Of a DNA stretch of 64,000 nt, positions 35,870-43,556 are shown one piece after another. The stretch comes from Paenirhizobium daejeonense (GTDB lineage: Bacteria; Pseudomonadota; Alphaproteobacteria; Rhizobiales; Rhizobiaceae): contig NZ_JACLAL010000005.1 in the NCBI RefSeq assembly GCF_014280875.1, forward strand, positions 124,001-188,000, written 5' to 3'. Each line of letters begins with the position of its first letter. Within the stretch, counting starts at the first letter, position 1. The position numbers and the translations under genes are program-made. The notes beneath the pieces were generated by a model that was not told the DNA's origin, made no database searches, and was given only the letters and a program-made list of their open reading frames with translations.

Positions 35870-36120
35870 CAATTGGTGCTTTCTGCAGATGCCAGTGCGA
35901 ACCCGACGGAAGGGTCGTCGCTGGAATTGATGATTTTCATGATGAGCAGGACGATGGCTTCGACATCGCTATCGGGGCGAGCGGCATTGACATCGATGGT
36001 CAGGACATCCCGGCCATCGGCATCGACCAGCGTGGCGGAGCACTCGGCGCAGCGGCGAAGCGGCAGCTTCACGTCATGCGCGCTGAAGGCGAGCGCGATA
36101 TCCGGTGCACGATCAGCCAT
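35869..36120 (-). CDS. Hypothetical phage protein
   Basis: An 83-residue acidic protein (MADRAPDIALAFSAHDVKLP, CAECSATLVDADGRDVLTID) with a single C-x-x-C. Start at ATG 36120, eight bases inside the HD-domain gene's end. No family recognised. Confidence 0.6.
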   Translation of the reverse strand: MADRAPDIALAFSAHDVKLPLRRCAECSATLVDADGRDVLTIDVNAARPDSDVEAIVLLIMKIINSSDDPSVGFALASAESTN

Positions 36121-36847
36121 GCCGCCCTCCATCCGCTGTCGCGACATGGGCGGCGTGGAGCGCGCGGGCTCCGGTGCGGCGCTCGATGCCGATCAGGCGG
36201 TCGAACAGATCGAGGAATCGGAACTCCGCATCGGCCGGGCCCCACGGCTTGGCTGGCGAGCCCTTCTTGAACTTCGGCAGGGCCCAGCGCGGGCCGCGCT
36301 TCACCCAGTCGATGGCTCTCGGCCCGAACAGCGCCAGCGCTTCGGCATTGAGCATGCGCTCATCCATGCCGTGGACACTGTTGCGCATGCGATTGGTCCA
36401 GGCAGAAGGCGCGGGCAGGCCGGCGGCGGCATAGATCGCCTCGTCCCAACTGCCCTTGATCTCGGCGATGACGCTGCGGAGCTTGAGGCCGGTTCCCGTC
36501 CCGAAGCGGGCGTCCATCATTTCGGCCAGCAGCATCTGGAACGGGCGGGTCTTGTCGCCGATCAGGTATTCATGGCCGTCATGCAGCAGGAACAGCGCCG
36601 CGATCAGGCTGTCCTCGCCCTCGTTGAGCAGGGCCTCGGCGCCCATGACGGAGTGCTGGGCCACGGAAAACGCGCCGGCCAGCGGCGCGCCGTTGAAACG
36701 GGCGATGCGCGAGAGACGGCGGGCCATGTCGCAGAAATCGATTTCCTCGACCATGGGGCGGGCGAGATCCATCAGGCTGCCATCGGCGCGAAAGCTCTCG
36801 ACAACCTCGGGGCATAGCGGCGGGAACGACTGTGGCGCGTCCTTCAT
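36113..36847 (-). CDS. HD-domain phosphohydrolase-like protein
   Basis: The 244-residue protein has the YfbR/HD-like arrangement. The first His is in FSVAQHSVMGAEALL (about residue 66), HD is in FLLHDGHEYLIGD (about 88-95), and a conserved Asp region is WDEAIYAAAG. It is probably a nucleotide phosphohydrolase acting on dNMPs, consistent with the MazG gene in the same operon. ATG 36847 is preferred to 36898. Confidence 0.78.
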   Translation of the reverse strand: MKDAPQSFPPLCPEVVESFRADGSLMDLARPMVEEIDFCDMARRLSRIARFNGAPLAGAFSVAQHSVMGAEALLNEGEDSLIAALFLLHDGHEYLIGDKTRPFQMLLAEMMDARFGTGTGLKLRSVIAEIKGSWDEAIYAAAGLPAPSAWTNRMRNSVHGMDERMLNAEALALFGPRAIDWVKRGPRWALPKFKKGSPAKPWGPADAEFRFLDLFDRLIGIERRTGARALHAAHVATADGGRHG

Positions 36848-37125
36848 GCGGCTTCCCCGGTCAGTTCGAGGATCTTGCGCCGGCGATAGGCGGGCCATTC
36901 GGGCCAGCGCCTGGCGAGTTCATCGCTGCCGCAGACGAAGAAGTCGATGAGAAACGAGTTGGTGCCGGGCGCGGCTGGATGATCGACGGAGAACTTCACC
37001 GCCGCCCGTCTCTCGGCGAGATAAAGCGCCGCCTGCCGAGACTGTTTCAGCAGCGAGCGTACCCAGAGTGCAAAGAAGGCGGCCGCGATCCACCAGCCTG
37101 AGATGAGAATGATCTGATCCGTCAT
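36844..37125 (-). CDS. Small membrane-anchored phage protein
   Basis: A 93-residue protein with an N-terminal membrane helix (residues 4-26, QIILISGWWIAAAFFALWV) and a basic cytoplasmic-type tail (ARRWPEWPAYRRRKILELTG). Start ATG 37125, which also lies at the end of the upstream minus-strand frame. No family recognised. Confidence 0.6.
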   Translation of the reverse strand: MTDQIILISGWWIAAAFFALWVRSLLKQSRQAALYLAERRAAVKFSVDHPAAPGTNSFLIDFFVCGSDELARRWPEWPAYRRRKILELTGEAA

Positions 37126-37778
37126 CACAGCCTCACATCCAGCGCAATGCGCTGGTCGATCCCGGCGATGCGCTGCTGTGCGGCAAACATCTGCACCGAG
37201 AAGAGCGCGGCCACGGCGAGCAGGGCGACGCAAATGGCGAGGCCGAAGACCACGGTGGCGAAGACGCGCGGCGACGCGGCGCGGGAGGGATAGGCGGGGA
37301 AGGGCTCGATTTCCGCGCGGTGGAAAGCCCCGCTCTCCTCTTGATTGCGGGTAGAATGCGGGCGACGATGAATCGTGCCTTCGCTGGAATGGATATTGTA
37401 ATGCTCTACAGATTGCTTCTTGCCGCCGGGATTGTCGTGGCGGCCTCCTGCCCGCTGCGAGCTGACGCTGGCGCCGCGAAACTCATTGGCGAAGCGATGG
37501 CCTACGGGAATGCTTGTCCCGCGGTTGAACTCGATTTCAAATCCATCGATGTCTGGTCGCGCATCAATGGGGTCGATATCGAGCAGATCCGTTCGCGAAA
37601 CGGTGACGACTACACGGCTGTTGTCGCCGGAAACAGCCGAGCAGCTTCCGCTCTCCGGTCCCGAACGGTCGGCGATATCTGCCGGGAGGCTCTCGAATTC
37701 TATGGTCCCACTGGGAGCATTATCGCCGGGGCAGTGAAGCCTCGCTGAACTCTCATAGTCGTTGGTGAGCGTTTCCAT
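37125..37778 (-). CDS. Disputed minus-strand frame with C-terminal membrane segment
   Basis: A 217-residue frame starts one base after the stop of the upstream gene (ATG 37778), as expected for an operon member. It ends with a membrane helix (VFATVVFGLAICVALLAVAA) and a short tail. Its middle part lies exactly opposite, in codon register, to the more protein-like plus-strand gene 37368-37748. Either the operon gene was interrupted by the plus-strand insertion, or only the last ~70 codons are a genuine remnant. Confidence 0.35.
   Translation of the reverse strand: METLTNDYESSARLHCPGDNAPSGTIEFESLPADIADRSGPESGSCSAVSGDNSRVVVTVSRTDLLDIDPIDARPDIDGFEIEFNRGTSIPVGHRFANEFRGASVSSQRAGGRHDNPGGKKQSVEHYNIHSSEGTIHRRPHSTRNQEESGAFHRAEIEPFPAYPSRAASPRVFATVVFGLAICVALLAVAALFSVQMFAAQQRIAGIDQRIALDVRL
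37368..37748 (+). CDS. Small exported protein, counter-oriented cargo
   Basis: The 126-residue product has a signal peptide (LYRLLLAAGIVVAASCPLRA) and a compact mature part (EAMAYGNACPAVELDFKSID, VGDICREALEFYGPTG) with two cysteines that could pair. Third-position GC bias favours this strand. It runs against the phage early operon and so resembles a cargo gene. Possible starts are ATG 37368, 37389 and 37401; the choice is uncertain. Family unknown. Confidence 0.5.
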   Translation: MNRAFAGMDIVMLYRLLLAAGIVVAASCPLRADAGAAKLIGEAMAYGNACPAVELDFKSIDVWSRINGVDIEQIRSRNGDDYTAVVAGNSRAASALRSRTVGDICREALEFYGPTGSIIAGAVKPR

Positions 37779-37779
37779 G

Positions 37780-38016
37780 TCAGGCCGCTCCGACCTGACG
37801 GGTTGATTTGCGCCGTGCAATCTCGCGGGCTTCCGGTGCGAGCAGCTTCACCGTGTCCGGTGTCCAGCCGCACTCGCCAAGCGTTTCGAGGCTGACATTG
37901 CGCCCGGCGAAAGCCAGTTCGCGCATGTCGTCCGCCATCCTCTCCTGCAGGGAGCGGATGCAGCGCTGCGGCTGGGGAACCGGCGGTGTGGTGGCTTCTG
38001 GTTGAAAGCGGATCAT
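37780..38016 (-). CDS. Small phage protein, first gene of the early operon
   Basis: A 78-residue protein (LQERMADDMRELAFAGRNVS, LETLGECGWTPDTVKLLAPE) with a helical, possibly DNA-binding character. It is the first gene after the promoter/operator at 38084-38134 and so should be the first leftward early gene. Confidence 0.65.
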   Translation of the reverse strand: MIRFQPEATTPPVPQPQRCIRSLQERMADDMRELAFAGRNVSLETLGECGWTPDTVKLLAPEAREIARRKSTRQVGAA

Positions 38017-38083
38017 GTGCGGGCTCCAGTGCATTGGGAAAGGCCGGAAGGAAGGCCGATACATGGAGAACGCTCAGCCAACG

Positions 38084-38134
38084 GTGTGCATAATGCACAC
38101 AATTGTGTGTGGCGTCAATGTGCGAAATGCACAC
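38084..38134 (-). promoter_or_regulatory. Left early promoter and repressor operators
   Basis: On the minus strand TTGACG (38118-38113), a 17-base spacer and CATTAT (38095-38090) make a good promoter for the early operon. GTGTGCATAATGCACAC (38084-38100) covers the -10, and a second site ATGTGCGAAATGCACAC (38118-38134) abuts the -35. The same 17-mer occurs beside the repressor gene. A half site ATGTGCGA follows near 38148. Binding by the repressor at 39490-40098 is inferred. Confidence 0.8.
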
Positions 38135-38227
38135 AAAAATTCCCGCTATGTGCGAATTTTAGCAATATGCAATCCGCAGTGCCCGCATCATAGTGCATCC
38201 GTAGTTATAAATGTCGTGGAGGGGAGT

Positions 38228-39466
38228 ATGCGACGCATTATAGCAGTAATGACTTTGCTCGTTGGTACGGTTGCTGGGGGATATAGTTCGTCCCTCGCTG
38301 CAAGTTGCAGTGCGAGCAACGATGTGGGGGACACGTGCTCGATCGACTGCCAACAGGGGCAGGCCGCCGAGTGCCAGAATGCGAGTGGGGGCGGCCGACC
38401 GGTCTGCGAATGCAGTGGCAGCGTAGAGCTGAACGGGACCTTTCTGCCTACCGACATGTCTCTGATGAACACAATGCAAGCTGCGACCTCGACAGGGAAG
38501 CTTGAGACGGATGTGCTCAGTGTTGTAAATGCAAGGCTGGCTCAGCTTAGGGACTACATTGTCAGCCGGTCTGAGTATCAGGTTGTCGTAGGACAGTGGT
38601 GCAGGCCTCCACGCAAGCTGCCTTGCGATGTTGGGGGCGCGATCATGTCAACTCCGGCGGCCGACGATGCAAGGATTCCTCCTGAGGATGACGGCCATAT
38701 TGGTCCGCAGTGCTACGAGCAGCAATGCTACGACAAGTACGAAACGCGTTACAAAGACGTCATGGGCAAGCTGACGTCCAACGGATCGTTCCAGGTCGAA
38801 GTTCGCCCCGTGGTGAAGGTGGAGGAGCCGAACTGGCAGGATATCCCCACCATGTACTTCGGCTTGCGCGCCACATATCTGAATTGCAGCACTGAACGAC
38901 AGGAATACGGCTTCAATCACTCGTTCCGATCCAAGGTCGGTACGAGGGTCGTGAAGACCAAGACAGTGAAGAACTCTCAGGATGTATCGGCCGAAGTCTC
39001 ATTTTCCTTCGTTGTCAATGGCAAGATCGGCGCCAAATTCAGCAAGGAAATCTCTGTCTCCGATCAGTCGGACGTGAGTGAGGAGAGGGAGGAGAATCTG
39101 GCCTTTAGCCAGAAGATCAATGTCGGTCCTATGCAGGAGATGATTTATCATCACGAATTCGCACAGCGGGTCGTTGATGTCCCCTACAGCGGAACGGTCC
39201 AGCTGAATGGTGGGGTCTCGCAGAATTTCGAGAACATCACTTCCCTGGCGCAGGTTCTGCCCAACGCCGCGGATCGCACTTTCGAGTTCGCCGGCGTCGT
39301 GTCGGACACGAGCCTTTACGGAGACGTGACCAAGAACCTGACGCGGAAGCTGACGGAAAAGGAATGCGCCGAGCATTTCAGCAAAGCGGGCGGCGGAGTC
39401 ATTCCTCCGTCCTTCGAACCCTATACAAGGATCTCTTCCGGCAAGGATCAGGGTGTCAAGCAATAA
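38228..39466 (+). CDS. Secreted cysteine-rich protein with aerolysin/ETX-MTX2-like module
   Basis: The 412-residue product has a signal peptide (1-25), a Cys-rich N-terminal region (Cys 27, 37, 41, 49, 60, 62) and further Cys pairs (125/133, 162/167). Its C-terminal half has the layout of aerolysin-type pore-forming proteins. A Ser/Thr/Val-alternating stretch (about 240-297) is followed by KINVGPMQEMIYHHEFAQRV and VVDVPYSGTVQLNG (about 315-328), where the family has a VPP...VPYxGxV pattern. GGAGGGGAG precedes ATG 38228, and a TTATAA lies about 20 bases upstream. It lies in the immunity region, against the early operon, as lysogenic-conversion genes do. The toxin-like assignment is inference. 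Confidence 0.55.
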   Translation: MRRIIAVMTLLVGTVAGGYSSSLAASCSASNDVGDTCSIDCQQGQAAECQNASGGGRPVCECSGSVELNGTFLPTDMSLMNTMQAATSTGKLETDVLSVVNARLAQLRDYIVSRSEYQVVVGQWCRPPRKLPCDVGGAIMSTPAADDARIPPEDDGHIGPQCYEQQCYDKYETRYKDVMGKLTSNGSFQVEVRPVVKVEEPNWQDIPTMYFGLRATYLNCSTERQEYGFNHSFRSKVGTRVVKTKTVKNSQDVSAEVSFSFVVNGKIGAKFSKEISVSDQSDVSEEREENLAFSQKINVGPMQEMIYHHEFAQRVVDVPYSGTVQLNGGVSQNFENITSLAQVLPNAADRTFEFAGVVSDTSLYGDVTKNLTRKLTEKECAEHFSKAGGGVIPPSFEPYTRISSGKDQGVKQ

Positions 39467-39489
39467 CGCTACCCCATGGGTGAGGTCTC

Positions 39490-40098
39490 TTAACGGGGCT
39501 TCACCCAATCGATCGGTGCCGCCCAGTCCACTTGCTGATCGGTAATGTCCGAATAGAGCGGATTGAGGCTCTGCAGCGTGTAGAGGTTTCCTCCGCTGCC
39601 TTTCCGAAGGACCTTTACAAAGATCTTGCCGTTGGCGAGCTGGACGACGCAGCGGCGATTGAGCATCTGCTCGGGTGGGAGAAGTTTCGAGTAGTAAAGA
39701 AGCGTGCGGTCCTCATAGGCCGGAAACATCGAGTCTCCGCTAACTTCCACGGCAACAGTGCTGGGAGCGGCGCCAGCCGGTGCCTCGACGGTATCGTCAG
39801 AGCCGTTGTCCAGCGCATAGACCTCCGCTCCGGCCCCGACCTTGCCCTTGAGCGGCACTTCTTGGGGCTGCCCCGGGCCCGACCCTTCCCCGGTCAGCAG
39901 CCAGGCCTCGCTGACCCGGAATGCCTTGGCATATTGTTTTGCAGCTCGCGTCAATCCACGCGTGCCGTTTTCATGCTGTGCATAGGTATCGTATTTCCAG
40001 CCGAAAAAGGTTGTCGCCTTCTTCGCGTCTGAAAAACCGCGCGCAATACGCGCCTGCTCAAGTCTTTTCGCCGCATCGGGCCGGTCATCATAGGACAT
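39490..40098 (-). CDS. Self-cleaving phage repressor (HTH + S24 peptidase)
   Basis: The 202-residue repressor has an N-terminal HTH (residues ~8-60, FFGWKYDTYAQHENGTRGL). The C-terminal LexA/CI-type protease has a likely cleavage site Ala90-Gly91 (KGKVGAGAEVY), Ser123 in GDSMFPAYEDR and Lys162 in KIFVKVLRKG. The spacing (33 and 39 residues) is like LexA. It should keep lysogeny and be lost after RecA activation. The start is ATG 40098; the operator 40100-40116 lies directly upstream, implying autoregulation. Confidence 0.92.
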   Translation of the reverse strand: MSYDDRPDAAKRLEQARIARGFSDAKKATTFFGWKYDTYAQHENGTRGLTRAAKQYAKAFRVSEAWLLTGEGSGPGQPQEVPLKGKVGAGAEVYALDNGSDDTVEAPAGAAPSTVAVEVSGDSMFPAYEDRTLLYYSKLLPPEQMLNRRCVVQLANGKIFVKVLRKGSGGNLYTLQSLNPLYSDITDQQVDWAAPIDWVKPR

Positions 40099-40099
40099 G

Positions 40100-40163
40100 A
40101 TGTGCATATTGCACTCTATCGGTGTGCGTTTCGACTTGACAGTGATGTGTGCGTTATGCACAC
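40100..40163. promoter_or_regulatory. Right operator region between repressor and Cro-like gene
   Basis: Three sites lie in the divergent region. They are ATGTGCATATTGCACTC (40100-40116), the half-site GTGTGCGTTTCGACTTG (40122-40138) and the near-perfect GTGTGCGTTATGCACAC (40147-40163). Centre spacings are about 22 and 25 bases, resembling a three-operator OR. By analogy with the left promoter, the rightward -10 would be CGTTAT (40152-40157) inside the third site. Confidence 0.78.
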
Positions 40164-40171
40164 TTGGCAAC

Positions 40172-40366
40172 ATGACCAACGATCCTGATTTGAGACAGAT
40201 ACGGTTCGAGAAAGGTTGGACGCAGCTCGACGTGGCCAACATGCTCGGTGTTGATAGATCGACTGTTTCGCGCTGCGAGAACGGGGCACCCATGTCTTCC
40301 ACCATGCGTCGGCTGCTGATGCTCATCCTTCGCGAAGGAAAGGACAGGCCGGAGGCTGCCGAATGA
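40172..40366 (+). CDS. Cro/XRE-type transcription regulator
   Basis: A 64-residue XRE helix-turn-helix protein: IRFEKGWTQLDVANMLGVDR, then STVSRCENGAP. Divergent from the repressor and first in the rightward operon, so it has the position of Cro. ATG 40172 lies only 9 bases after the third operator, so the transcript must have a very short leader. Confidence 0.85.
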   Translation: MTNDPDLRQIRFEKGWTQLDVANMLGVDRSTVSRCENGAPMSSTMRRLLMLILREGKDRPEAAE

Positions 40367-40530
40367 TGCCGTCTCGTTTCGCTGGTCTGTCGTCATGTTG
40401 CGGTCCCCCGTGATCTGACCCCGTTTTCGATGGGCTGACCATCTCATTTCCGATCCTTTCCCAAAACGGGAAAACACGCCGGGATTTCCCGGCGCGGGAA
40501 AGCTTTTGTCTCTTTGCAAGGGAGAGTTCC

Positions 40531-41031
40531 GTGTCCGTATCCGAAGCCTGGTTTCATCGTATCAAGGCCGCGCAGCGCGACCTCATCAAGCTGAATGGCG
40601 GCATCGAACGGGCCGCGGAAATCACCTCCATCTCGAAAAGCCAGATCGGCCGGATGAACAATCCCGGCGATGTCGAGCTGATGTCGCTCTCCGCCGTGAT
40701 CGCGCTCGAGGCCGATTGCGGCCAGCCGCTGGTGACGGCGGTGCTGGCCGAGACCAATGGCCGGCGGCTGACCGATCCCGAGGCCGAGCGCGCGGCGGAT
40801 GTCTGCGTCATGGCTTCTCATGCCGAGATGATGCGCCAGAGCGCGGAAGTGGCGCATGCTCTCGCCGTTGCCATTGCCGACGGACAGGTGACGGCGGCGG
40901 AGGCACACACTGTCGACCGGGCGCTTTCCTCGCTGCAGCACGCAACCTCGGACCTGCGCGCCGCACTCGCCAATATCAAGGCGCGCGGCGGCGAAAAAAC
41001 CGGCCTGCGCATCGTGGGGGAAGATCGATGA
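40531..41031 (+). CDS. CII-like phage regulatory protein
   Basis: The 166-residue protein matches the phage CII/CP76-type regulators. The N-terminal HTH is AQRDLIKLNGGIERAAEITS, ISKSQIGRMNNPGD; a helical oligomerisation part follows (AEVAHALAVAIADGQVTAAE). It starts at GTG 40531 behind AGGGAG. The 165 bases upstream contain inverted GC-rich repeats (near 40470-40500) that may be a terminator or operator. Confidence 0.75.
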   Translation: MSVSEAWFHRIKAAQRDLIKLNGGIERAAEITSISKSQIGRMNNPGDVELMSLSAVIALEADCGQPLVTAVLAETNGRRLTDPEAERAADVCVMASHAEMMRQSAEVAHALAVAIADGQVTAAEAHTVDRALSSLQHATSDLRAALANIKARGGEKTGLRIVGEDR

Positions 41032-41219
41032 GCGAACGCCACGATATGCATTTCGTCGAGGGGCTGGCCCTGCTTGAAGCCGGGCTGTGTGGGGTCATCG
41101 TCATCGGTCGTGGTCATCCGCTCGATCTGGCCGCCCAGATGATCGTCGAGCGGGATACCTGCTGGCGCAAGCTGGATGGCCAGCGCTGGCCGCGTCCGGC
41201 CGGGGAGGGCGCCCGATGA
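41028..41219 (+). CDS. Small hypothetical phage protein
   Basis: A 63-residue protein (MSERHDMHFVEGLALLEAGL, CGVIVIGRGHPLDLAAQMIV) joined to both neighbours by four-base overlaps. No family recognised. Confidence 0.6.
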   Translation: MSERHDMHFVEGLALLEAGLCGVIVIGRGHPLDLAAQMIVERDTCWRKLDGQRWPRPAGEGAR

Positions 41220-41791
41220 ACGAGGCCCTTCTAGCCGCCGCGCCCAATGCGCTGATTTGCCCCTGCTGCCAGCAGACGGTCGAGGGCCGGGAATTTCTCG
41301 CTGACCCCTCGACATCGACGATCACCAACGGCGCGATCACCGTGCGGTTCACGCCACGCGGCTTTGGCGTGGCGAAGCATTTGATCGACAGCTTTCCGCG
41401 GATGGCGACGAAAGACGCCATCTATGACGCCATCTTCTGCGATGTCGTCGGTGACGGCCCGGAGACGAAGATCATCGACGTCTACATCTGCAAGATCCGC
41501 CCGGCCATGGCCGAGCTTGGCCTGGTGATCGAAACCGTCTGGGGCAAGGGCTGGCGGCTGGTCGAGGCCGATGCGACGCAGGCGAACGCGATCCGCGACG
41601 CAGGCATTCATTCGCTGCGCGGCCGCGTGCAGCGCTGGACGCCGGAAGACGACACGACCCTGCTCGACCTGATCTCCCGCAAGATGAAACCGGCCCAATG
41701 CGCCACCATCATGCGCAAGCCCTACATGAGCGTCGAGCGGCGCTACAAGCGGCTGGCTGCTTCCGTGCGTATCGGCGGGGAGGTGGCGTGA
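41216..41791 (+). CDS. Phage regulator: CxxC + OmpR-type winged helix + SANT/Myb-like end
   Basis: The 191-residue protein combines a short CPCC zinc-like knuckle (residue ~15) with a winged helix like response-regulator output domains (IIDVYICKIRPAMAELGL, IETVWGKGWRLVEAD, about residues 80-120). A Myb/SANT-like C-terminus follows (RWTPEDDTTLLDLISRKM, SVERRYKRL). No receiver domain is present. It probably controls late genes, since it follows the CII-like gene. Confidence 0.7.
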   Translation: MNEALLAAAPNALICPCCQQTVEGREFLADPSTSTITNGAITVRFTPRGFGVAKHLIDSFPRMATKDAIYDAIFCDVVGDGPETKIIDVYICKIRPAMAELGLVIETVWGKGWRLVEADATQANAIRDAGIHSLRGRVQRWTPEDDTTLLDLISRKMKPAQCATIMRKPYMSVERRYKRLAASVRIGGEVA

Positions 41792-41817
41792 TGCGATCTC
41801 GGCGCCACCCCAAATAT

Positions 41818-42840
41818 TCAATCCGCGCGCATGCTGGCAGGAAGGCAAAGCAATTCGTTCAACCAGTCTATCGAAGCATTGGACACGGGTGGGTCGTCTT
41901 CGTAGTAAAAGTTGTTGTGCACTCTAAGGCTACCGTATTCCTGCACGTAGCTTCTGAAATCATTTGCGTCGATGGCGGCGCCCGAAAAGTCGCAGTCTTC
42001 AAACGAGCTGCGCTCATGGAACCAGTTTTCGGCCCCGCTTTTAAGAGGGGGGGTAGCAATTGTGCACCCCTTGAATCGGCAGGTGAAGAATTCCCAGCTG
42101 CCAGCTTCGATTATACAGCCTTCAAGGCTGACTTGATTCATAGTCCACCGCGTGTTCCGGTCGAGCTTTGCAAAGGAATTCTTACCGATAAAACCGCCCC
42201 GCAAAAAAACAAACTGTGCTCCGGGCGGGGGAGACCAGTCGGAGAGGTTAGGCGACCTCTCATCTTCGAAAACGTAAATGCCAGTGTTCGCGCGCCGACC
42301 AAGCCGAACGGCTTGTGCAAGCGCGCTGGACGTGTTGCGGACGGCGCGGGTGGTGTTGTCCGCTCTGTAGTTATGCTCCCAGAATTCGAGGAGTATCTCC
42401 ATCGCATTGCTGGAGTAACTGCCATTTGGAGCGGTTGCGACCGTATTCAGCGCACTCACGCCTGCCATACGTTTGGCTTCGTTTTCGTCGCCGAGCAAGC
42501 CTGCGCCATCAACGAGCAATTTCGTCAGCATTTCGTCGTCTTTGGCGTTGTTCTGGCGACGTTGCTCTTTGACCTGCTGGTCGGTGAGCAGACCGCGCCA
42601 GACCACTGTGAAGAAGGTGATGAGGGCGAGGACAATCGTGCCGAAAGGGACGATCACCGTCACCATATCGTGTGCGGTCTCCGGCATTTTCTGGCTGAAT
42701 ACTGCGACAGCTGCGAAGATCGCGCCGGGGATGGCCAGTCCGAAAGTGACTGTAACCGCGGCCAGCATCCACCATCGCGGATCCATGTTCGGCCAGTCGC
42801 TGACCGGACGGTCTTCCTTATTCCGATCATTCCCCGCCAT
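41818..42840 (-). CDS. Membrane protein with pentapeptide-like C-terminus (counter-oriented cargo)
   Basis: The 340-residue product has two membrane helices (about 24-48 and 60-82) separated by a short loop and a charged linker (DQQVKEQRRQNNAK). A long soluble part ends in weak pentapeptide-type repeats (GCIIEAGSWEFFTCRFKGCT, SSFEDCDFSGAAIDANDF). It is the only minus-strand gene between 40.1 and 46.8 kb, so it should be transcribed from the lysogen by its own promoter. A superinfection exclusion role is a guess from architecture and position. Confidence 0.75.
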   Translation of the reverse strand: MAGNDRNKEDRPVSDWPNMDPRWWMLAAVTVTFGLAIPGAIFAAVAVFSQKMPETAHDMVTVIVPFGTIVLALITFFTVVWRGLLTDQQVKEQRRQNNAKDDEMLTKLLVDGAGLLGDENEAKRMAGVSALNTVATAPNGSYSSNAMEILLEFWEHNYRADNTTRAVRNTSSALAQAVRLGRRANTGIYVFEDERSPNLSDWSPPPGAQFVFLRGGFIGKNSFAKLDRNTRWTMNQVSLEGCIIEAGSWEFFTCRFKGCTIATPPLKSGAENWFHERSSFEDCDFSGAAIDANDFRSYVQEYGSLRVHNNFYYEDDPPVSNASIDWLNELLCLPASMRAD

Positions 42841-42959
42841 GCCTTCCCCCTGCCGGTTCGCCGCAATCCCCGTACTGAATCGCTAGCAGGTGTATCGGCG
42901 GCCGTCCACGCGCCAAGCGGGTTCTTCCCCAAGCGAAACATCTCGATCCGGAGGGTTGT

Positions 42960-43556
42960 ATGACGCTTCCTGTCGGTCCGTTCGATATTCTCTATGCCGA
43001 TCCGCCGTGGCGGTTCGATGCCTGGTCCGAGCGCGGCGAGGATCGCGGCGCGGTCCAGCATTATGCCTGCATGGACATGGCATCGCTGAAGGCCTTGCCG
43101 GTCGCGGAGATTGCCGCCAAGGATGCGGCGCTGTTCCTGTGGGTTATCCAGCCCATGCTGCCGCAGGCGATGGAGCTGGTGTCGGCCTGGGGTTTCACCC
43201 TCAAGACTGTTGCTTTCTGCTGGATCAAGGTCAAAGGGCCATACGGCCAGAGCCGCCTGTTCATCGATAGCGACGATGTGCGGATGGGCATGGGATACCA
43301 TACCCGCAGCGGCATGGAGCAATGCTGGCTGGCGACACGGGGCAGAGGCTACAACCGCGCCACCATGAGAGAGGCGCAGGTGCATTTCGAGGCGGTGCGC
43401 GAGCATAGCCGCAAGCCAGAATATTTCGCCGAAGCCATCGAGAGGTTGACGGGGCCGGATACCCGCAAGGTCGAACTGTTCTGCCGCACGCCGCGTCCGG
43501 GCTGGAGCCATTTCGGCAACGAGGTGGGCAAGTTCCGGCTGGAGGGCGCGCTATGA
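42960..43556 (+). CDS. MT-A70 family N6-adenine DNA methyltransferase
   Basis: The 198-residue protein has the catalytic DPPW motif (FDILYADPPWRF, residues 8-19) and the AdoMet-binding end region (RKVELFCRTPRPGWSHFGNE). The short length without a target-recognition extension is typical of phage MT-A70 enzymes. It may protect phage DNA or change host regulation. GGAGGG precedes ATG 42960. Confidence 0.92.
   Translation: MTLPVGPFDILYADPPWRFDAWSERGEDRGAVQHYACMDMASLKALPVAEIAAKDAALFLWVIQPMLPQAMELVSAWGFTLKTVAFCWIKVKGPYGQSRLFIDSDDVRMGMGYHTRSGMEQCWLATRGRGYNRATMREAQVHFEAVREHSRKPEYFAEAIERLTGPDTRKVELFCRTPRPGWSHFGNEVGKFRLEGAL

Noticed and set aside
40136-40141. TTGACA as -35 of the rightward promoter
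   Set aside because: The sequence 16-18 bases downstream (GCACACTT) is a poor -10; TTCGAC with CGTTAT fits the operator arrangement better, though it remains uncertain.
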